A stretch of 64,000 nucleotides of DNA from Tribonema minus. Taxonomy: Eukaryota > Sar > Xanthophyceae > Tribonematales > Tribonemataceae. A model generated the notes under the pieces. It ran no database searches. It was not told where the DNA came from and saw only the letters and a program-made list of their open reading frames with translations. Made by a program: the position numbers and the translations under genes. Shown piece by piece: positions 11,081 to 24,600 of the stretch; the stretch's first letter is position 1; each line of letters opens with the position of its first letter. The DNA lies in assembly GCA_017506865.1 (NCBI GenBank), contig JAFCMP010000550.1, positions 434,001 to 498,000 on the forward strand, read 5' to 3'.

Positions 11081-14000
11081 ATGTCGGGAGAGGGAGACGC
11101 TGTCATGGAGCTCCTGGACCCGGTGAGCATGCTAACGTAAAGTCAGGTTTGAGCCTGGTTCAACCAGGTTCAACCAGCAGTTGTTGCACCATCACTGGAG
11201 TTGCGGTATTGCTCATTGCCTGCTATAAGTGGTGAGGACTGGCCGATACGCAGTGCTGGCTATGTTTATCATAAACTAACGAAACTCTCTCATCGCATTT
11301 CGAAAACGTCACTTGACTTTGAGCGCAGCCAAAAACATTCGAGGGTTGCCAAAATAAATGCTCACGTTTACACACCTGCCTCACATACTGATACACCAAT
11401 TCAAAGCAGAGTGTGCCGCTGAAACCCGTTTGTGAAGCGTGTGCACATCGTCAACTCTGTTTTCAGGTATTTGATTAAGAAGCACGCGGACTCGCTCGAT
11501 ACAGTACATCAAGCCCATATTTACAGCCCTTCGGCCACTAGGGCTGGGGCCGCAATCCAATTAGTGTAACTATGCAAGCAGTCAAAATGGCAAAAAAAAA
11601 GCCTTTTTATAGCAACCATAAATCCGCTGTAATATGTGATTATCGTAAACAGCAATGCGACACTCAAATTAAACACTTGCGTTTGCGTTGCCGTCACAGC
11701 AATCTGACGGGTCCATGTCGATATACTTTGCCCCCCTGCTGTTTTCCAACGGACAATTGCAGCTACATCACACTTGATGAGCTAGCATGGTTTATCGTCA
11801 AAACCGCTGCAGTTGCCTTGATGTCATCGCGCATACATCGGTGTTGGTGCTTGGAGTGCTAGCACACATGCAGCAACGTGCGACCGCCGGCGAGGAGCCG
11901 CGATGGCGCTCTGTTTTGTGTTGAAGTTGAAGTTACAAGTGCGTACATACCAGCATCACAACGTCAGTATGGAATTTCGCCACAAAATTACCTGCCTTGT
12001 TCAGTCGAGTACCTGCCCCCCCGCAGTGAGTGCGCAAATCAGCGAACGACTCAGATTTTTGCGGCCACATGGTAAAACTTGTGAGACCACATGACAAGCA
12101 CCGTGGCCACACGCACAAAAAAAGAAGGATCCCAACCGCACTGTGGTCGTACTCAAGCTCACCCCGGTATCTGACTGCCACCTGCACTTTGCGTGTTTTT
12201 GCAGGACCACTTTGTTCACGACGCCGGCGCCGAAGCTGTAGCAGAGGAAATTGAGCACTTCATGGAGGAGGAGTCTCATGTGGGAGCGGACGCCGCCGCG
12301 TCTGCACTCTTTCACCCTCATGAGAAAGACGACACTCTGGTAATGATGGTTCGGGGTTAAAGTTCAACTTTTCTTTGTCATGTTGTTCACAAGGAATAAC
12401 CTGTAGAAGAATACTTTCATGGCGAGCATATGAACGCACTGGCAGTATTGATGTGCACCGAGTGCGCGCTGCAAGCTGTCATTGCAGCATTTGCGTGTCA
12501 GATGCGCCATCTTTTGGCACAAAGATACATGTCTGCGAAGAGATGTGCACTAGAGAATGGCTTTGGCATGCATGGCACAGAGCTTTCCATTGCCTGGCCT
12601 TGTGGTACATGAGTGATGTGGTGTTGTAGTGCTACTGACCATGATGGACGGCGAGCCTCATCATAAATTAAGCTGCCACAAGTCAGTCATTGGCACCACT
12701 TGCAAACTTCATTAATTAAGCTGCCATAAGCCGGTCATTAGCACCACTTGTGAAGTCTGCATCGCGACAATGCCTGTCTTAGTGGCACGTGTTTATTATA
12801 ATTAAGGTGTTTATCATTGATTAAGCTGCCATAAGCCGGTCATTAGCACCACTTGTGAAGCCGGCATGGCCTGTTTATTATTGATTAAGCTGCCATAAGC
12901 CGGTCATCAGCACCACTTGTGAAGCCGGCATGGCGATAAGGGCCGTCTTAGCGGCACACGAGCATGCATCACCTTGGACACATTCAGAACTCGCCGTGAC
13001 CTCATGCGCTGACGCTGCTTCCGCCGCCGCCGCTGCTGCTGCTGCTGCGCTGTGCTGTGCGCTGCTGCGGGGATGGCGGCGCTCAGGTGGGGAAGGTGCT
13101 GAGCGTTGTGACGCGAGCCAAGGACGCTGTGGTGGGGGTCTATGGGCAGACACTGGAGCCGTACATGGTGAGAACTGACATAATAAGAACTGTCATAATG
13201 AGCACTGACATGATGAGAACTGACATAATGCAGGGGTCTTGCTGTTGTTTTGGTTGTGTGAGTTTCAAACTTCATTTGTCACTTGTGCTCTGAGTGGGGC
13301 TCTACTCAGACTGCAGGTTGTGAGCAGTGGGCGCAGCTGCTCGGGCTGACATTATCATGCTAGGATTCATATTATCGCGAATTCATACTTGCATCCCCAC
13401 GTGAGCAATTTCTAGTCTCATAAGCCACATGTGCACATGTCACGCAAAGTGGTACGGGAGATCTTCAGCAACTCTGGATTTGCCGCCTGCTGACTTGAAT
13501 TTGCTAACCTCAATACAGCTGCGCTGACATCCTGTACATTTTGAATCAAGTCTGGAAACATTTGCTCAGCGGTCCAATTTGGTAAACTTCCAGAATGTGC
13601 ACCCTAAAAAGCTCTGTGTGTGGTTCAGTGAGGCAGAAAACAACGTCAGGACCACAGAGGCACATACTTCCAAAGTCCCATGTACGACTACTGTACACAG
13701 TACTGTGTACTGCACATTACTGTACTCGCATGGACCACCTCCCTGTTCATGGCGCAGAGTTGACGATGAACTGCGCTTGTACAAGTTCTGAGATGAATCA
13801 TTTGTTTACAATCATGTGTTCACAGACAATGCCTCAACTGTATGGACTTCAGAGAGGAATTGAAGTAGATTATGATTACTCCCGGCGCGCCACATCATAG
13901 ACAATTCGTACCAGGGAGTGAAGCCACAGGTCCATGTAACAATTTCTCTTTTCCAATGCGCCTCAATGACAGAGGCATTTATTTACCATGTACGCGGTGA

Positions 14001-17000
14001 AGCTAATCATTGACAGACGCTCTGGTTTTGTAATGTGTATGCGTTTTCCCGCTGTGCGCACGCCAGCCCAAGGATGAAGTGGGAGCTCTTAAAGCTATGC
14101 AGATGGTATTGGCTGCCATCATGGTGGCGCTAGTGCTGGCTGCCATTTATCTGGCGCTCACTGCTGAGCAAAGGTGCGTACATATGGCCCGTGTGCTTAC
14201 ATTTCAAATAAAGTCATTATTAGTGTTTGCAAATCATGAGTGTTTCGTTATTGTAATGTAAGCGTGTCATTGTATGTCATGTATGTGCATCATGATAGTA
14301 CACGCTGCTGACACCAGACCACGTGTGTACACTTGTTCAAACACTTACCTCAAGTCATGCCAGCTGGAATTAATTGCAACTTATCAGTGTCATTAAGGAC
14401 TAGTGTCTTACCTGACAACTCACCGCTCACCAAAGCGGTGTACCTCAAATGAGTAAAGTGTTGATGTTGCGTTCAAGGTAGTGTCACGTGTTTGAAGTGT
14501 TTCCAGTAGCGTTATTGCTTCCGTGTATGTTCCTACCCGCTCGTTTTCCCTCTTGCTTTGCACAAAAGTGTGCGTGCCACTGCATTGGACACGTTTGGGT
14601 GTATGCAGACAGCTGCACAACATTCACTGGGCACTATGACAGCCATCTTGATTTTTGCCAGTTCACGCAATTTTTCACAGCCTGCTTGTTGCATTTTTGA
14701 GGCGACGCAACACATTTTCATGAACTGTAACATCTGTGCAATGCATTTATTAACAACCATTGGCAGTGGATGGATGAAGAACATCCATGACAGCGCAAGT
14801 TCAAGAAATGACACTCACACATGCGACTGTAATCATCTACTTGGACGTAATAAACAGAGTGCCCTGCCGTTGTTGAATGCCGTGAGTGTTGCATTGATCG
14901 TGGATCCCGCACCATGTCGATTGTTGATGCAGCTTGCTTCTTTGATTAGCAATAGTTGGCGTCCCTCACCAAGATCTGATGATGTGCTCAATGTGCTCAA
15001 TGACATACAGCAATATTAAGACAGCAAGGGCACTGCGGGCGGAGGATGAGGGAGCGGAGGAGCACAAAAATGGCGAGATGGCAGGTAATCATGGTCACGA
15101 ATTCATCATATGTATTCATTGATGGATTTCATCAGATACAGGCAGACAGCATTCAGCACAAAAATGGCGAGATGGCAGGTACTCATATCTATAAGGAATT
15201 CATTACAGGTGTTCGTGGAAATTCACCACATCCAGAAATTGGGCAAATGCTTGGCCCCCAGTAGGTCCTTAAGCAATGCAATTCATTTGATCAGGTGCAG
15301 ACCGGCAGCATTCAGAAGGCCTGCATTCACATATCAAGATGGAGGCGGTGATAGAGCAAAACTGATATTGCACTGTGAGTAATGACTGGGAAACTCTTGG
15401 CGTGAAAGCGGCACGAAGGGAACAAGCAAATCTCATAAGGTGGCGGGGGCAAAATGCTGATCATCCGTAATCATCGATCCCTAACACCTAGACATGGGTT
15501 CAAACGTGTCCACAAAGTGCTGGCAAGGGAAGAGCACAACACTTTGCCGGGAAGGAACCTTTCACTTTTTGATGGATCTGGTGCCAGAGCGACCTACAGC
15601 TGTCCAAAGCGCTGGCAATATCAAGCGTGTTCAGCAGCTTGCTTAGTCTGATCAGACAGGTACCTCTGTTGACACCAGCTTTTGGCTGGTTTGTGGCTGG
15701 AGCTATTCCCAGGTTGTGATATTCTATATATACTAATATATAGGTTGTGAGCGGTTGTCAGAGCGCCAGTGAAATTTGATCCCATCCGAATGCAGTTCAG
15801 CAGCCAATGGCCACTGTTCGGACAGCAAAAACATTTGATCTCTCTCTCTAACAGTGATGAGCGGTGTAGACACATGTACTCATCACATGATGTACTCATA
15901 CACACATTCTATTCGATAAAGCATTGTATTTGCATCTTCTTCGTTGGCGGTATTAGGAAGTTTGCTGGCCGCTGATTTATGTATGTTTTTTTTTTCCATG
16001 CTGTCGCATCAAACCTGTACGTCGGTTCTGCAGCCTCGCTTCAGGCGCCCATTGTTCCAAGCGCCAATCTTACGCCTGCGCTTGCATGCCATGTATGACA
16101 AGTCGCGACATGTTCCGTTGCTACTGGGACAGCAACGACGCTCAACTTCTCTTCCTATGTGACAGGGACGACTCACTGACGAGTGCTGGATACACAATAC
16201 ATACATACGGTTTATACGTTGAAGCATCACACTTGCAAATATTGTTGGTGGTACATATCAAAAAGTGCGCTGGCTGACATGCTGGTTTCGTGTATGTTTG
16301 TCCATACCGTCGCATCACACGCTTGGGGCAGGTGCATCACACGACATACACGCACAGGCAAGGCTCACTGTGCTCACCAAATCGCAGGTGAGCTGACACG
16401 CATAACTCTGTATGGCGTCGTGTTGCTTGCAACAATGTACACAAGTATCGACTTTAAAGTGTACACGCACTGTAATACAATGCTTCCTGATACTGTCCTC
16501 TTGGTAATGTCATTGTGCACAAATGGTGAGAAAGCAGTACTGTGCGCGTCTTTGAATTCACTAATGATTTTAAGCCACGTGTTGGTCATGCGCGTAGGGA
16601 ATGGGGGAACAAAGCGGATATGCTAGGACCAGGTGTTGCTTTGCCTTGCATGTCATGTCATGTCATGCGCTTGGGGGATATGCAGTGAGATTCCAAGAGT
16701 GTGCTTCGGTACCTGTTGGCGCAGTGATGTAGCAGTGATGCCTTTTTTTATAATGTCCACACATCTCGCACCAGACGTGAAAAGCAATGGGATAGAGCCG
16801 TTTCAATGTAATGAGTATGACGAAATGAAACGACAGCGATCATTAGACTGAAGCACTCAAGTGCTGACTGACCTTGGTGAATTGTGCAGTGGTGCTGTGG
16901 TGGCCGCACATTGCATAACGTGCCAACTGCAGCAGTTTTGCCCCCTGTTCTTCGTGATCTTGTGTTCTGCGCTCAAGAAGTCAAGCTTCCGCTCATTGCC

Positions 17001-20000
17001 ATGTTTAATGTCCAACTGCATCATTGCATCATTCTGTGCCGTTGACTGGCAGACCAAGTTCTGTGAGGAGATGTTCTCCAGATATGGGGGCTCCATTGCT
17101 CACCTGAGTGCATCAGACGCCAAGGCTCTGGTGGAGGGGGTCAGGGGGATGACTGTGGCCAAGGTGATGAGATGAACATTATAATGAATTATATGCTGGT
17201 GAATGGTGCTATTTCAATGACTACTATGACTACTACATAACTGTGGCCAAGGTGATGAGATGAACATCATAATTAATTATATGCTGGTGAATGGTGCTAT
17301 TTCAATGACAACTACATAACTGTGGCCAAAGTGATGAGATGAACGTTATATTTAATTATATGCTGGTGAATGGTGTTATCAATAGAAGTACGAAGCTATG
17401 AGTATGTTTATGTGCTGGTAATGATGTTACCGCTGGTGGAGGGGGTCAGGGGGATGACCGTGGCCAAGGTGATAAAACTCGAAAGTAGTTGTATGCTGGT
17501 GAACAACCTCATTGTATTAGTCTAGAAAGAATATATCATGATTTATGCTCGTGAATGATGTCATCAATTATGCAAAATGCCATAAAATGTACTGTTGTGG
17601 TAGACTGTGGCCAAGGTGAGCCAGATCGGGGGATGACTGTGGCCAAGATGATGAGATGAACATGATAATAATTATATGCTGGTGAATGGTGCTATTTTAA
17701 TGACAACTACATGAAACATGCCATAAATGATGATGCACTGTTAAGATAGACTGTGGCGAAGGTGATCTATAGATTCAGGGGATGACAGTGGCCAAGCTGA
17801 TACACATGACGATATTTTTATGCTGGTAAGCAATGTTGTCAATGAAAAGCATGAATAAAGTTATGTGCTGGTGAATGATGGCATCAATAATTTCCAGGTA
17901 AAACATGTTGTTAAAATTACTGATGTTTTTCTGAGGTAGACTGTGGCCAAGGTGAGCTAAGTCGCCAGTTAGCTGATCATGCGTGCGGAGTGGCAGCAAC
18001 ATGAGAGCACCAGAGACAAGAGCACTCTTGGTGGGCCATAGTCATTCTTCATTGCAAGCAAGAGAGGGACGCGGGTGACAAGGCAAAGCAGGACAATTTT
18101 GTTGAAGTTCAGACTTGCCAGGGGGTAGGCCCCGGGGGTTCACTGCAAAAATCAGGTGTAGGTTCGCAACTAGGGTTCACATGAGCCATGACTCTGGACC
18201 AGGTTGTAGCAGGGCAAATGAACATTGTGTGCGCCTGGTTCGCTTGTCTTGTATGCAATCGCGGTGTGCGGCTGTTTGCGCGCGGCTCAAAAACGTATTG
18301 CACGGTCAACCACCGCAACCAAGGCCCAGTGCTTGTTCTGCTTGCTCACCTGTCTGAGCGTTACGTTTTGAAACAATGCAGCTCACCACACAGCTGGAGC
18401 TCATGAGCCAACAACGCGGTCGCCCTGGCGGCGTTCACGGGTCCATCGCAGCAGCGGTGCACGCCGAGCACGCTGCCGCCGCCGCTGCCGCCGCCGCCGC
18501 TGCCGTCGGCTCTGCGCCACGGCCATCGATCGGTGAGCACTGATGCATGTGACCAATGATATCATGGATAATGGCAATGTCATGCATGGCGTTCACTGTC
18601 AACATATGGATCGCAATGCGCAGCAGCAGCACTGCTTTCCGTGCCTACCTAGGGTTAGGGTTAGCGAGCTCTCGCTGCCTCCGCTGCTGCCGTCGGCTCT
18701 GCGCCGCGGCCATCGATTGGTGAGCACTGCTGCGTCTGACCTATCATAATGGCCATGTCATGAATGACAGCGGTGCGCATGGCCGCTGCTGCTGCCATTG
18801 GCTATTGGCTCTGTGCGTCAATCTCACACATTGTTGAATGAAAAACGAATCAAAAGATCGTTGAGCTCTAGGTTGAATATTGAAGTGAAAGTCCATGGCG
18901 CCCATCTCTTGTGTGCCTGTGTCTGTTGCATGACATCCTCAAGTGCCGTGTGTACACGTTCGTCACTACTTTACCTTTGACAATGATACCAGTACCAGTA
19001 GCACTGGTGTCAACATTCCAGTGGGTGCTGCTGACAAGACTCGTGCAACTTATATTTGAGACTGCAAACTCTGCTGCTCGCAGTACCGGTGGCGGCTGCA
19101 GCCAGATCCCCTGTGCGGCGCGCTGCTGCAGCATCCATTTCAGCAGCGGCAGCTGTGGGGCCACCACCATCCACAGCAAAGAAGGCCGCCGCAGAGGCTG
19201 CCAGAGCAGAGGTCAGTTCATGTATAGCAGCATTAGCGATACTGGAGAGAAAGCAGCTGCGGCGGCTGCAGACGCTGCGTTGAGTGAGTTAACCAAATTC
19301 TTTTGTAAGGTAGTTGTGATGCGCAGCAAAGGGGCTTGACAATGTCCAACAATTTCTCGTTGCTGTCAAGTGCTCCATGGCCATCACTGGCAAAGAAGCA
19401 ATTGGCCACGGGGTCCACCTGTTTGTGTTGCTTGCGCTCATGTATACCTACCCCTGTGTATGCCAATCACCACTGATGCTGTTGTTTGAGGGTTCAAACT
19501 TCGCTGCAGCTTGTGGCATGATACAAATGTATTTTTTTGGCGGAAAGAGAGCTTGCAGAGCTGGCGGCGAAGTGGATGGAAGTACCCAAAGTGTTTGCTC
19601 CGCCAATCAGTGCTCAACAAGATGTTGATCCTTTAACTTCGTCCGTGCCGACGTGAGAATGTTATGGCCATGGTGATACTTCGCGACGTGCATGCATGGT
19701 GACCCAATGCATCTCATGCACACCTCTTGCCAGACTCATGCCGACCTGCCTTGTGCTACTCCTACTGTGGCGGTTTCAGATGGAGCAACGGCAGGCGGAA
19801 CGCGCGTCAGCGCTCCTCGGGCACCCAGAACATGCGGCCAAGCCCGCGCCCGCAACCAACCACGTGCCAGCAGCTGCCGCCGCTGCTGCCAAGCCTGCGA
19901 CAGCGCCTGCGGAAGCGCCCAAGAAGCGGGGACGGCCACCCAAGTCTGCTACTGCAACTTCCCAGGAGGATGCCGCGGGTGAGGTCAAGAGGCGACGTGC

Positions 20001-20801
20001 CGCTGCTGCGGGGGGGGCGAGCGACGCGGAGGATGCGGTGATGGCGGATGCTCAGCAGGAGGGGGCGGCGGGGGCGGGGGTGAAGCGCTCCAGGGCTGCC
20101 AAGATTGAGCAGGCAAGACACAACACGGATGTTGAGAACTGTCATGTATGTTGACTTGACTGTCGTGCTGTTCCATGTATGGACCGATGTTGTAGGACCG
20201 TGGGAGTATTGTCGACGTGATTTCACAGAGATTGCGCGCCAGCAAGATGCCGGCGGTCCCGATCAGCAATGTGCAGCAATGTTCAGAAGCAAAAACAAGG
20301 CTCCAAGCTCAGCGACAGGCGGGGGGCCCGGGGTGGGCGGGGGGTGTTCTGAGGTGGTGGCAATGCCATGTGTGCAGAAGTGCGAAGTGTTGAACTGTTG
20401 GGACTTCAATGCACCAAGCGGGGTGATGATGAATAGGGGATGGTGTGTACAGCCAGTAGCTTGCTTGGCGTTGAGAGCCAAGCAAGACATTTTCATACTT
20501 CATGCGTTTATTTTCGCTTCCACTGCAAAGCATCCAGCTTTGCCCAGGATTCATCTCAGACACGCCCCACCCCCCAGTATGCAACACTTGAAAGTGCATG
20601 GTTTGACTTACACCGACGGTGGCCAACAATCTACAACGTCCTCAACTGCTGCTCTTCTGCTCGCCACCTCCTAATGGACGCATCTGCCATGCCTATCCCC
20701 CTTATCGCTTGCACATCATGCAGGAGGTCAGTGAAATGCCAATTGCCAAGGCGACGCGATCCGGCACTGCAGCGGTCAGCAAGAAGGCCAAAAAAGTATA
20801 G
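11081..20801 (+). CDS. multi-exon protein of unknown family with one membrane segment and a C-terminal AT-hook
   Basis: Proposed exons: 11081-11122, 12205-12339, 13087-13167, 14067-14173, 15029-15084, (gap), 17053-17163, 18394-18532, 19084-19211, 19780-20112, 20724-20801 (TAG). Phases close at every junction except 15084 to 17053, so one or more exons are missing there; 15588-15659 (SDLQLSKALAISSVFSSLLS...) is a candidate. Start: MSGEGDAVMELLDP. Exon 2 is acidic (AEEIEHFMEEES). Exon 4 carries one hydrophobic stretch (MVLAAIMVALVLAAIYLAL). The last 200 residues are Ala-rich and basic, with an AT-hook (KKRGRPPKSA), KRRR and KKAKK clusters. The intron after 20112 is GC-AG. An AT-hook together with a membrane segment would suit a nuclear-envelope chromatin tether, but that is inference, and the model could be two genes. 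Confidence 0.6.
12664..12945. repeat. four-copy repeat in intron 2, unit about 50 nt
   Basis: The unit (ATTAAGCTGCCATAAGCCGG ... TCATTAGCACCACTTGTGAA) occurs at about 12668, 12715, 12823 and 12884, partly separated by short spacers. The last two copies are nearly identical and share a CCGGCATGG extension. Confidence 0.85.
13165..13230. repeat. short tandem repeat growing from a splice donor
   Basis: Immediately at the donor of the 13087-13167 exon (TACATG|GTGAGAACTGACATA), a 16-18 nt unit like ATGAGAACTGACATA is repeated about four times. The repeat therefore begins with the donor sequence itself. Confidence 0.7.
15155..15183. repeat. intronic copy of an exon end plus donor (15084 exon)
   Basis: The 27 nt from AGCACAAAAATGGCGAG to GGCAGGTA at 15061-15087 (exon end plus GT) recur identically at 15155-15181, about 94 nt downstream inside the intron. 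Confidence 0.85.
17152..17965. repeat. array of about nine intronic copies of an exon end plus donor (17163 exon)
   Basis: The exon ends ...GACTGTGGCCAAG followed by donor GTGATGAG. ACTGTGGCCAAGGTGATGAG or close variants recur at about 17239, 17320, 17457, 17606, 17635, 17750, 17784 and 17939, embedded in a longer unit containing AATTATATGCTGGTGAATGG. The copy at 17431-17469 is longer and repeats the last ~37 nt of the exon (CTGGTGGAGGGGGTCAGGGG and onward). In several copies the GT of the donor is intact. Confidence 0.88.
18657..18730. repeat. copy of the 18394-18532 exon end plus donor, joined to a TTAGGG run
   Basis: CGTCGGCTCTGCGCC and CGGCCATCGATTGGTGAG repeat 18504-18537 with few changes. 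An A/G change and a C/T change flank the AT of the shared CGAT word. A short telomere-like run (tagggttagggttag) sits directly upstream at 18650-18664. Confidence 0.75.
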
Positions 20802-21629
20802 CCCCCGCAGGAAAGGAGCATACCTACCCACCAGCAGGGTGCCCTGGCGCACACACATTCGAACCCACACGATGTCGCTGTATCGCTGTGCCGTTAACGG
20901 CAAGGCGCAACCGGAGACACGCAGCGACAGCAACACTCCAGCATTGCCACGCATCGCGTTTTCGGTCCTTACCCAGCGCTAGGAGGATGGCAGGCGTGGT
21001 CGAGGTATAGCTGGGACGGCACAGTTGATGCCTTGGATCTGGAAGGTCACTGTGGCACATCCTACGGTTGTGCAGCGGCTTCCGTGATCTGCCTTGCACA
21101 CACATATGGTCATAGACGCGTCATACATGAAACTCGTATCCTAATATCTCGCTGACCTGGTTTTCTCTAGCCAATTTGTTGCTTGCTCATGTGACAACGA
21201 CCATGTGTGCAGCTCGATGGTGAGATGCCAACATGCATGTGTTAGGTGACCTGTGCATATGTGTACTTTGAAAAACTCATTTATCGTGTGAGAGCTTCGA
21301 CAACAGATACTTACCTGCCTGTTTTTCTAGTGTACACAATCCTACACCCTTCTGCATTAGAATCAAATGCTGCAATGATAACTCAGAGGCTGCTGATCTG
21401 ATGCAACAGGCTTCAGTTTCGAACAATGAAACGTGATTTTCGAGTTGCCCTTTCGAGAAATTAGAGCCGCGAGATTAAAAAGAAAGAGGCAAGGCTGGTG
21501 ACCCGGCAGCGCCTGCCAGCGACTGCACAGGAGCGTCGAGGCTCACCTTTGCAGGCGGAGGTCCTTCAGCTGCTGGCGGGCCTGGCACACCTGTTACAGA
21601 GCAGGCAGTTGCTAAAGCTCCCCACAGCA
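20802..21629. other. intergenic, or 5' region of the gelsolin gene
   Basis: No independent gene was recognised. An open stretch directly upstream of ATG 21630 (from about 21557, after a possible acceptor ...acctttgcag|) reads AEVLQLLAGLAHLLQSRQLL in frame with the gelsolin gene. An upstream coding exon is therefore possible. Confidence 0.4.
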
Positions 21630-24600
21630 ATGAGTGTGCCTGCCTCGCCGCGCAAGGCTGTTAGCAGGTTGCATGGTGATGGCCCTGTGCTGTACAGGGT
21701 CAATGGGAAGCTGCTGAGGCGGCTGCATGTGAGCGTGGAGTCCCTGAGTGGGGAGAGCGCCTTCATTCTGGCTGACTATGCGTCCAGGTGAGTGCAGAGG
21801 TTGGGCAAAGAAGCTTGGCAATGAAGCCCTGCTGAAAGTGTTGTGCTCGTCATGCTGCCAGTATGAGGTGGTAACAGGGTTACAGTCGGCTGTTGCATGC
21901 AGCAAAGCCAGTTGCTTTCCCTCCATAGCAGAGCTAGTCGTGGCCAGGCGCGTAGGCCATTGGCAAAACATGAAGACACAGAACACGCTCGCGCCAGTAA
22001 TGGCAACCGCACTGATGTATCCTTGCAGCACGGTCTTACTGTGTAGTGACTGCATGTAAGCTGGTTGTGTGCCTGGCCGAGCGAAGCTTGGTGGCAAGCT
22101 GTGGTGACCGCGGTACCAACAGCACTTATTAGTGCAGGCAAGCAAGTGATGGTTTGCTGATTGCAGGGGCGATGCAAGCCGGTGGCACCTGCTGCAGCAA
22201 GCTGTGAGGGTTTGAAGCTCCTTTGCAGATCGTGAAATGTCCAGCAGTGATGGTGAACGGCGGACTGAGATGAGAGTGCGGCATGCAAACTGATAAATTC
22301 GAAACCTGCAGTGTTCATGTTACGAAAGATCATAGTGCCACAGCATGTCAGTGGATGTGAAGAAAACGTTTCTGCCATTTACTTAGATGCCATGTAAGTA
22401 GCAGCAAAACGCTGCTGATCTCTTACTACCTACCTTTGACCCCAGCACACTGTTGTACGTATTCCTAAGCTCTCAATGGATGCGCAGGTGTGCGAGGCAA
22501 ATCGTAGATGGGCATCGCAGACAAGAAGTAGAGCGCCAGAGCACTAGTCAGGCTCACAAGGACACTTTGCTATGGCCAGCATATCAATTTAAACTTTGAT
22601 CTGGAATCTGCCACGAAAACAGCCTGCAGTCAATGCCTGCGCGGCAATTGTGAGTGGTTGCTCGGAAGCCTTTGGTAGCATGGTTTTTCCCACCGTCCAC
22701 GGTGACTGTACTACTGCGGCCGCAGTCGTCTTTAAACTGGAAAAACAGTTGCACACAGCTGTCGACTTATGCCCTCGATGCCGTGCGCTTCAACTGCCAA
22801 GCCGCAAACACAGCGCACATGAACTGCACACCTCCGAGCTGAGCAGCGATGCTCGACAACATTGTGTGGCACCGCCATGCGAGCACGGTCAACACGTGCT
22901 CAATAGACTGTATTGTCATGCAGCGCGCATTTCAGCATAGACGCTACCTCAAAACAGGGTAAGGAACGTCCACCGTACCACACGTAATGCGAACCGCACC
23001 TCTTCTGCACCCTCAGGAATGTGTACATATGGGCAGGTCGCGCGTGCTCGGCCGTATCCCGCTCGCTGGCGCGCTCTCTGGGACTGGAAATTGTGCGCGA
23101 AGAGATGCTGGAGTGGACGGGCCACTTTTTCATTATTGAAGATAACGAGGGGGCGGGGCAGACGGGGGACGAGGGGGAAAGCGAGTTCTGGAGCATTCTC
23201 GGGGGGGAGCCACTGCCGGGGGGGATGCACGTGCTCACGGATGCGGAGGTTGAGGTGGGGTCTGCTTGAAGTTCAAATGCTTGCTTGAACTTGTGGAAAT
23301 TGTTTGAATTGAACAAAAATGTATGTTTTCTCACTGGAGAGTATCAGCAGCACAGTGTCGCGATGTACGCGCTCGCGACTCAGCACTGCTGTGTGCAGTA
23401 CGCAGTACTGCATCTGTACAAGAGCATCGCGTGCAAATTGATTGTCTTCTCTGCTGTTTGCACCTAGAAACTGTTGTGCTCGCAGCGTGCTACATGCAAA
23501 CATGCTAGTCAAATCCACAGCTCAGAAGGTCACAACGCCAATGTGCTGTCCAGTACGCACATGTGGGCATCAGCTGTTGGTGACCAACAGTACAACAGTA
23601 CAGGTTTTGTTTTGCAGAGTTGCCTTTGTTTCAGACACCTTTTGTACTCATTGTCGCCATGTAGCGGCTAAGTTAAAATCATTCTTGCTGGCTTCTACGT
23701 CGGTTAAATCATGATGATTAGGGTTAGGGTTAGGGTAGGGGTGCGCCCGTTCTAGCACATAATGAGTGGCTGATTGGTTGAGCTGATGTGTGGACTTGAA
23801 GTGTGACTTGAAGTATGAAGTTGGGATTTTCTTACAGAGCTTTCGTGTTGACTTATCAAATCACGGCTGCATTCGGAGCGCGCTTTTCGTTGAGGCGAAT
23901 GCCAAGGCTCTAAGAATCATTGGATATACTTTTTGCCTTCACTGTCAACCACTTCTCTATTCCACTGTAGAGTCGGTTGTGGCGTCTGCAGCTCTGATCA
24001 AGGCGTCATGATACACGCACTGAGTCTTCATGTCTGCCATGTGTGATGCCTGAAGCGCTTCCCTCTGCATAGCAGTTGGAGTTTACTGGTACTGTGACCA
24101 GCCCACTCTTCTTTTGTGGTGACTGACCACACTGTCTCATCTTCAATTTGCGCCCAGGTGCCACTGGCGCGCCTGTACACCATGGCAGAGACAGGATACG
24201 ACTGGGAGCTGGTGCAGGAAGCCGCACAGTTTGACTCCAAGTTCCTGGTTCAGTACGCAGCTTCAGCGCTGGTGCTGGAGTGTGCTGGTGGTGCCGAGCC
24301 AGGTACGCTGCTGTGCAGTGAACATGTACAGGTGTGCATTGACCGCCTTCCAGTTACTTCACATTCTTTCCCGCACGTAGATAGGCATACAAACGGTGGC
24401 AGGACGAGAGACTGTGGTCTGCTGGCAGCGCTGAAGGCCATTGTTTGCGCGTAAACTATTTGTCACAGTGATAGTTGCTGATCACTGCCATAATGTGCAT
24501 TGTTGCAGAGTTGGTCATTTGCACAGGTGCTGTTGAGACACACGACTGCATGCGGCATCCGCAGCAAGCTGCAGGCATGTACGTATGAGCACCATACATA

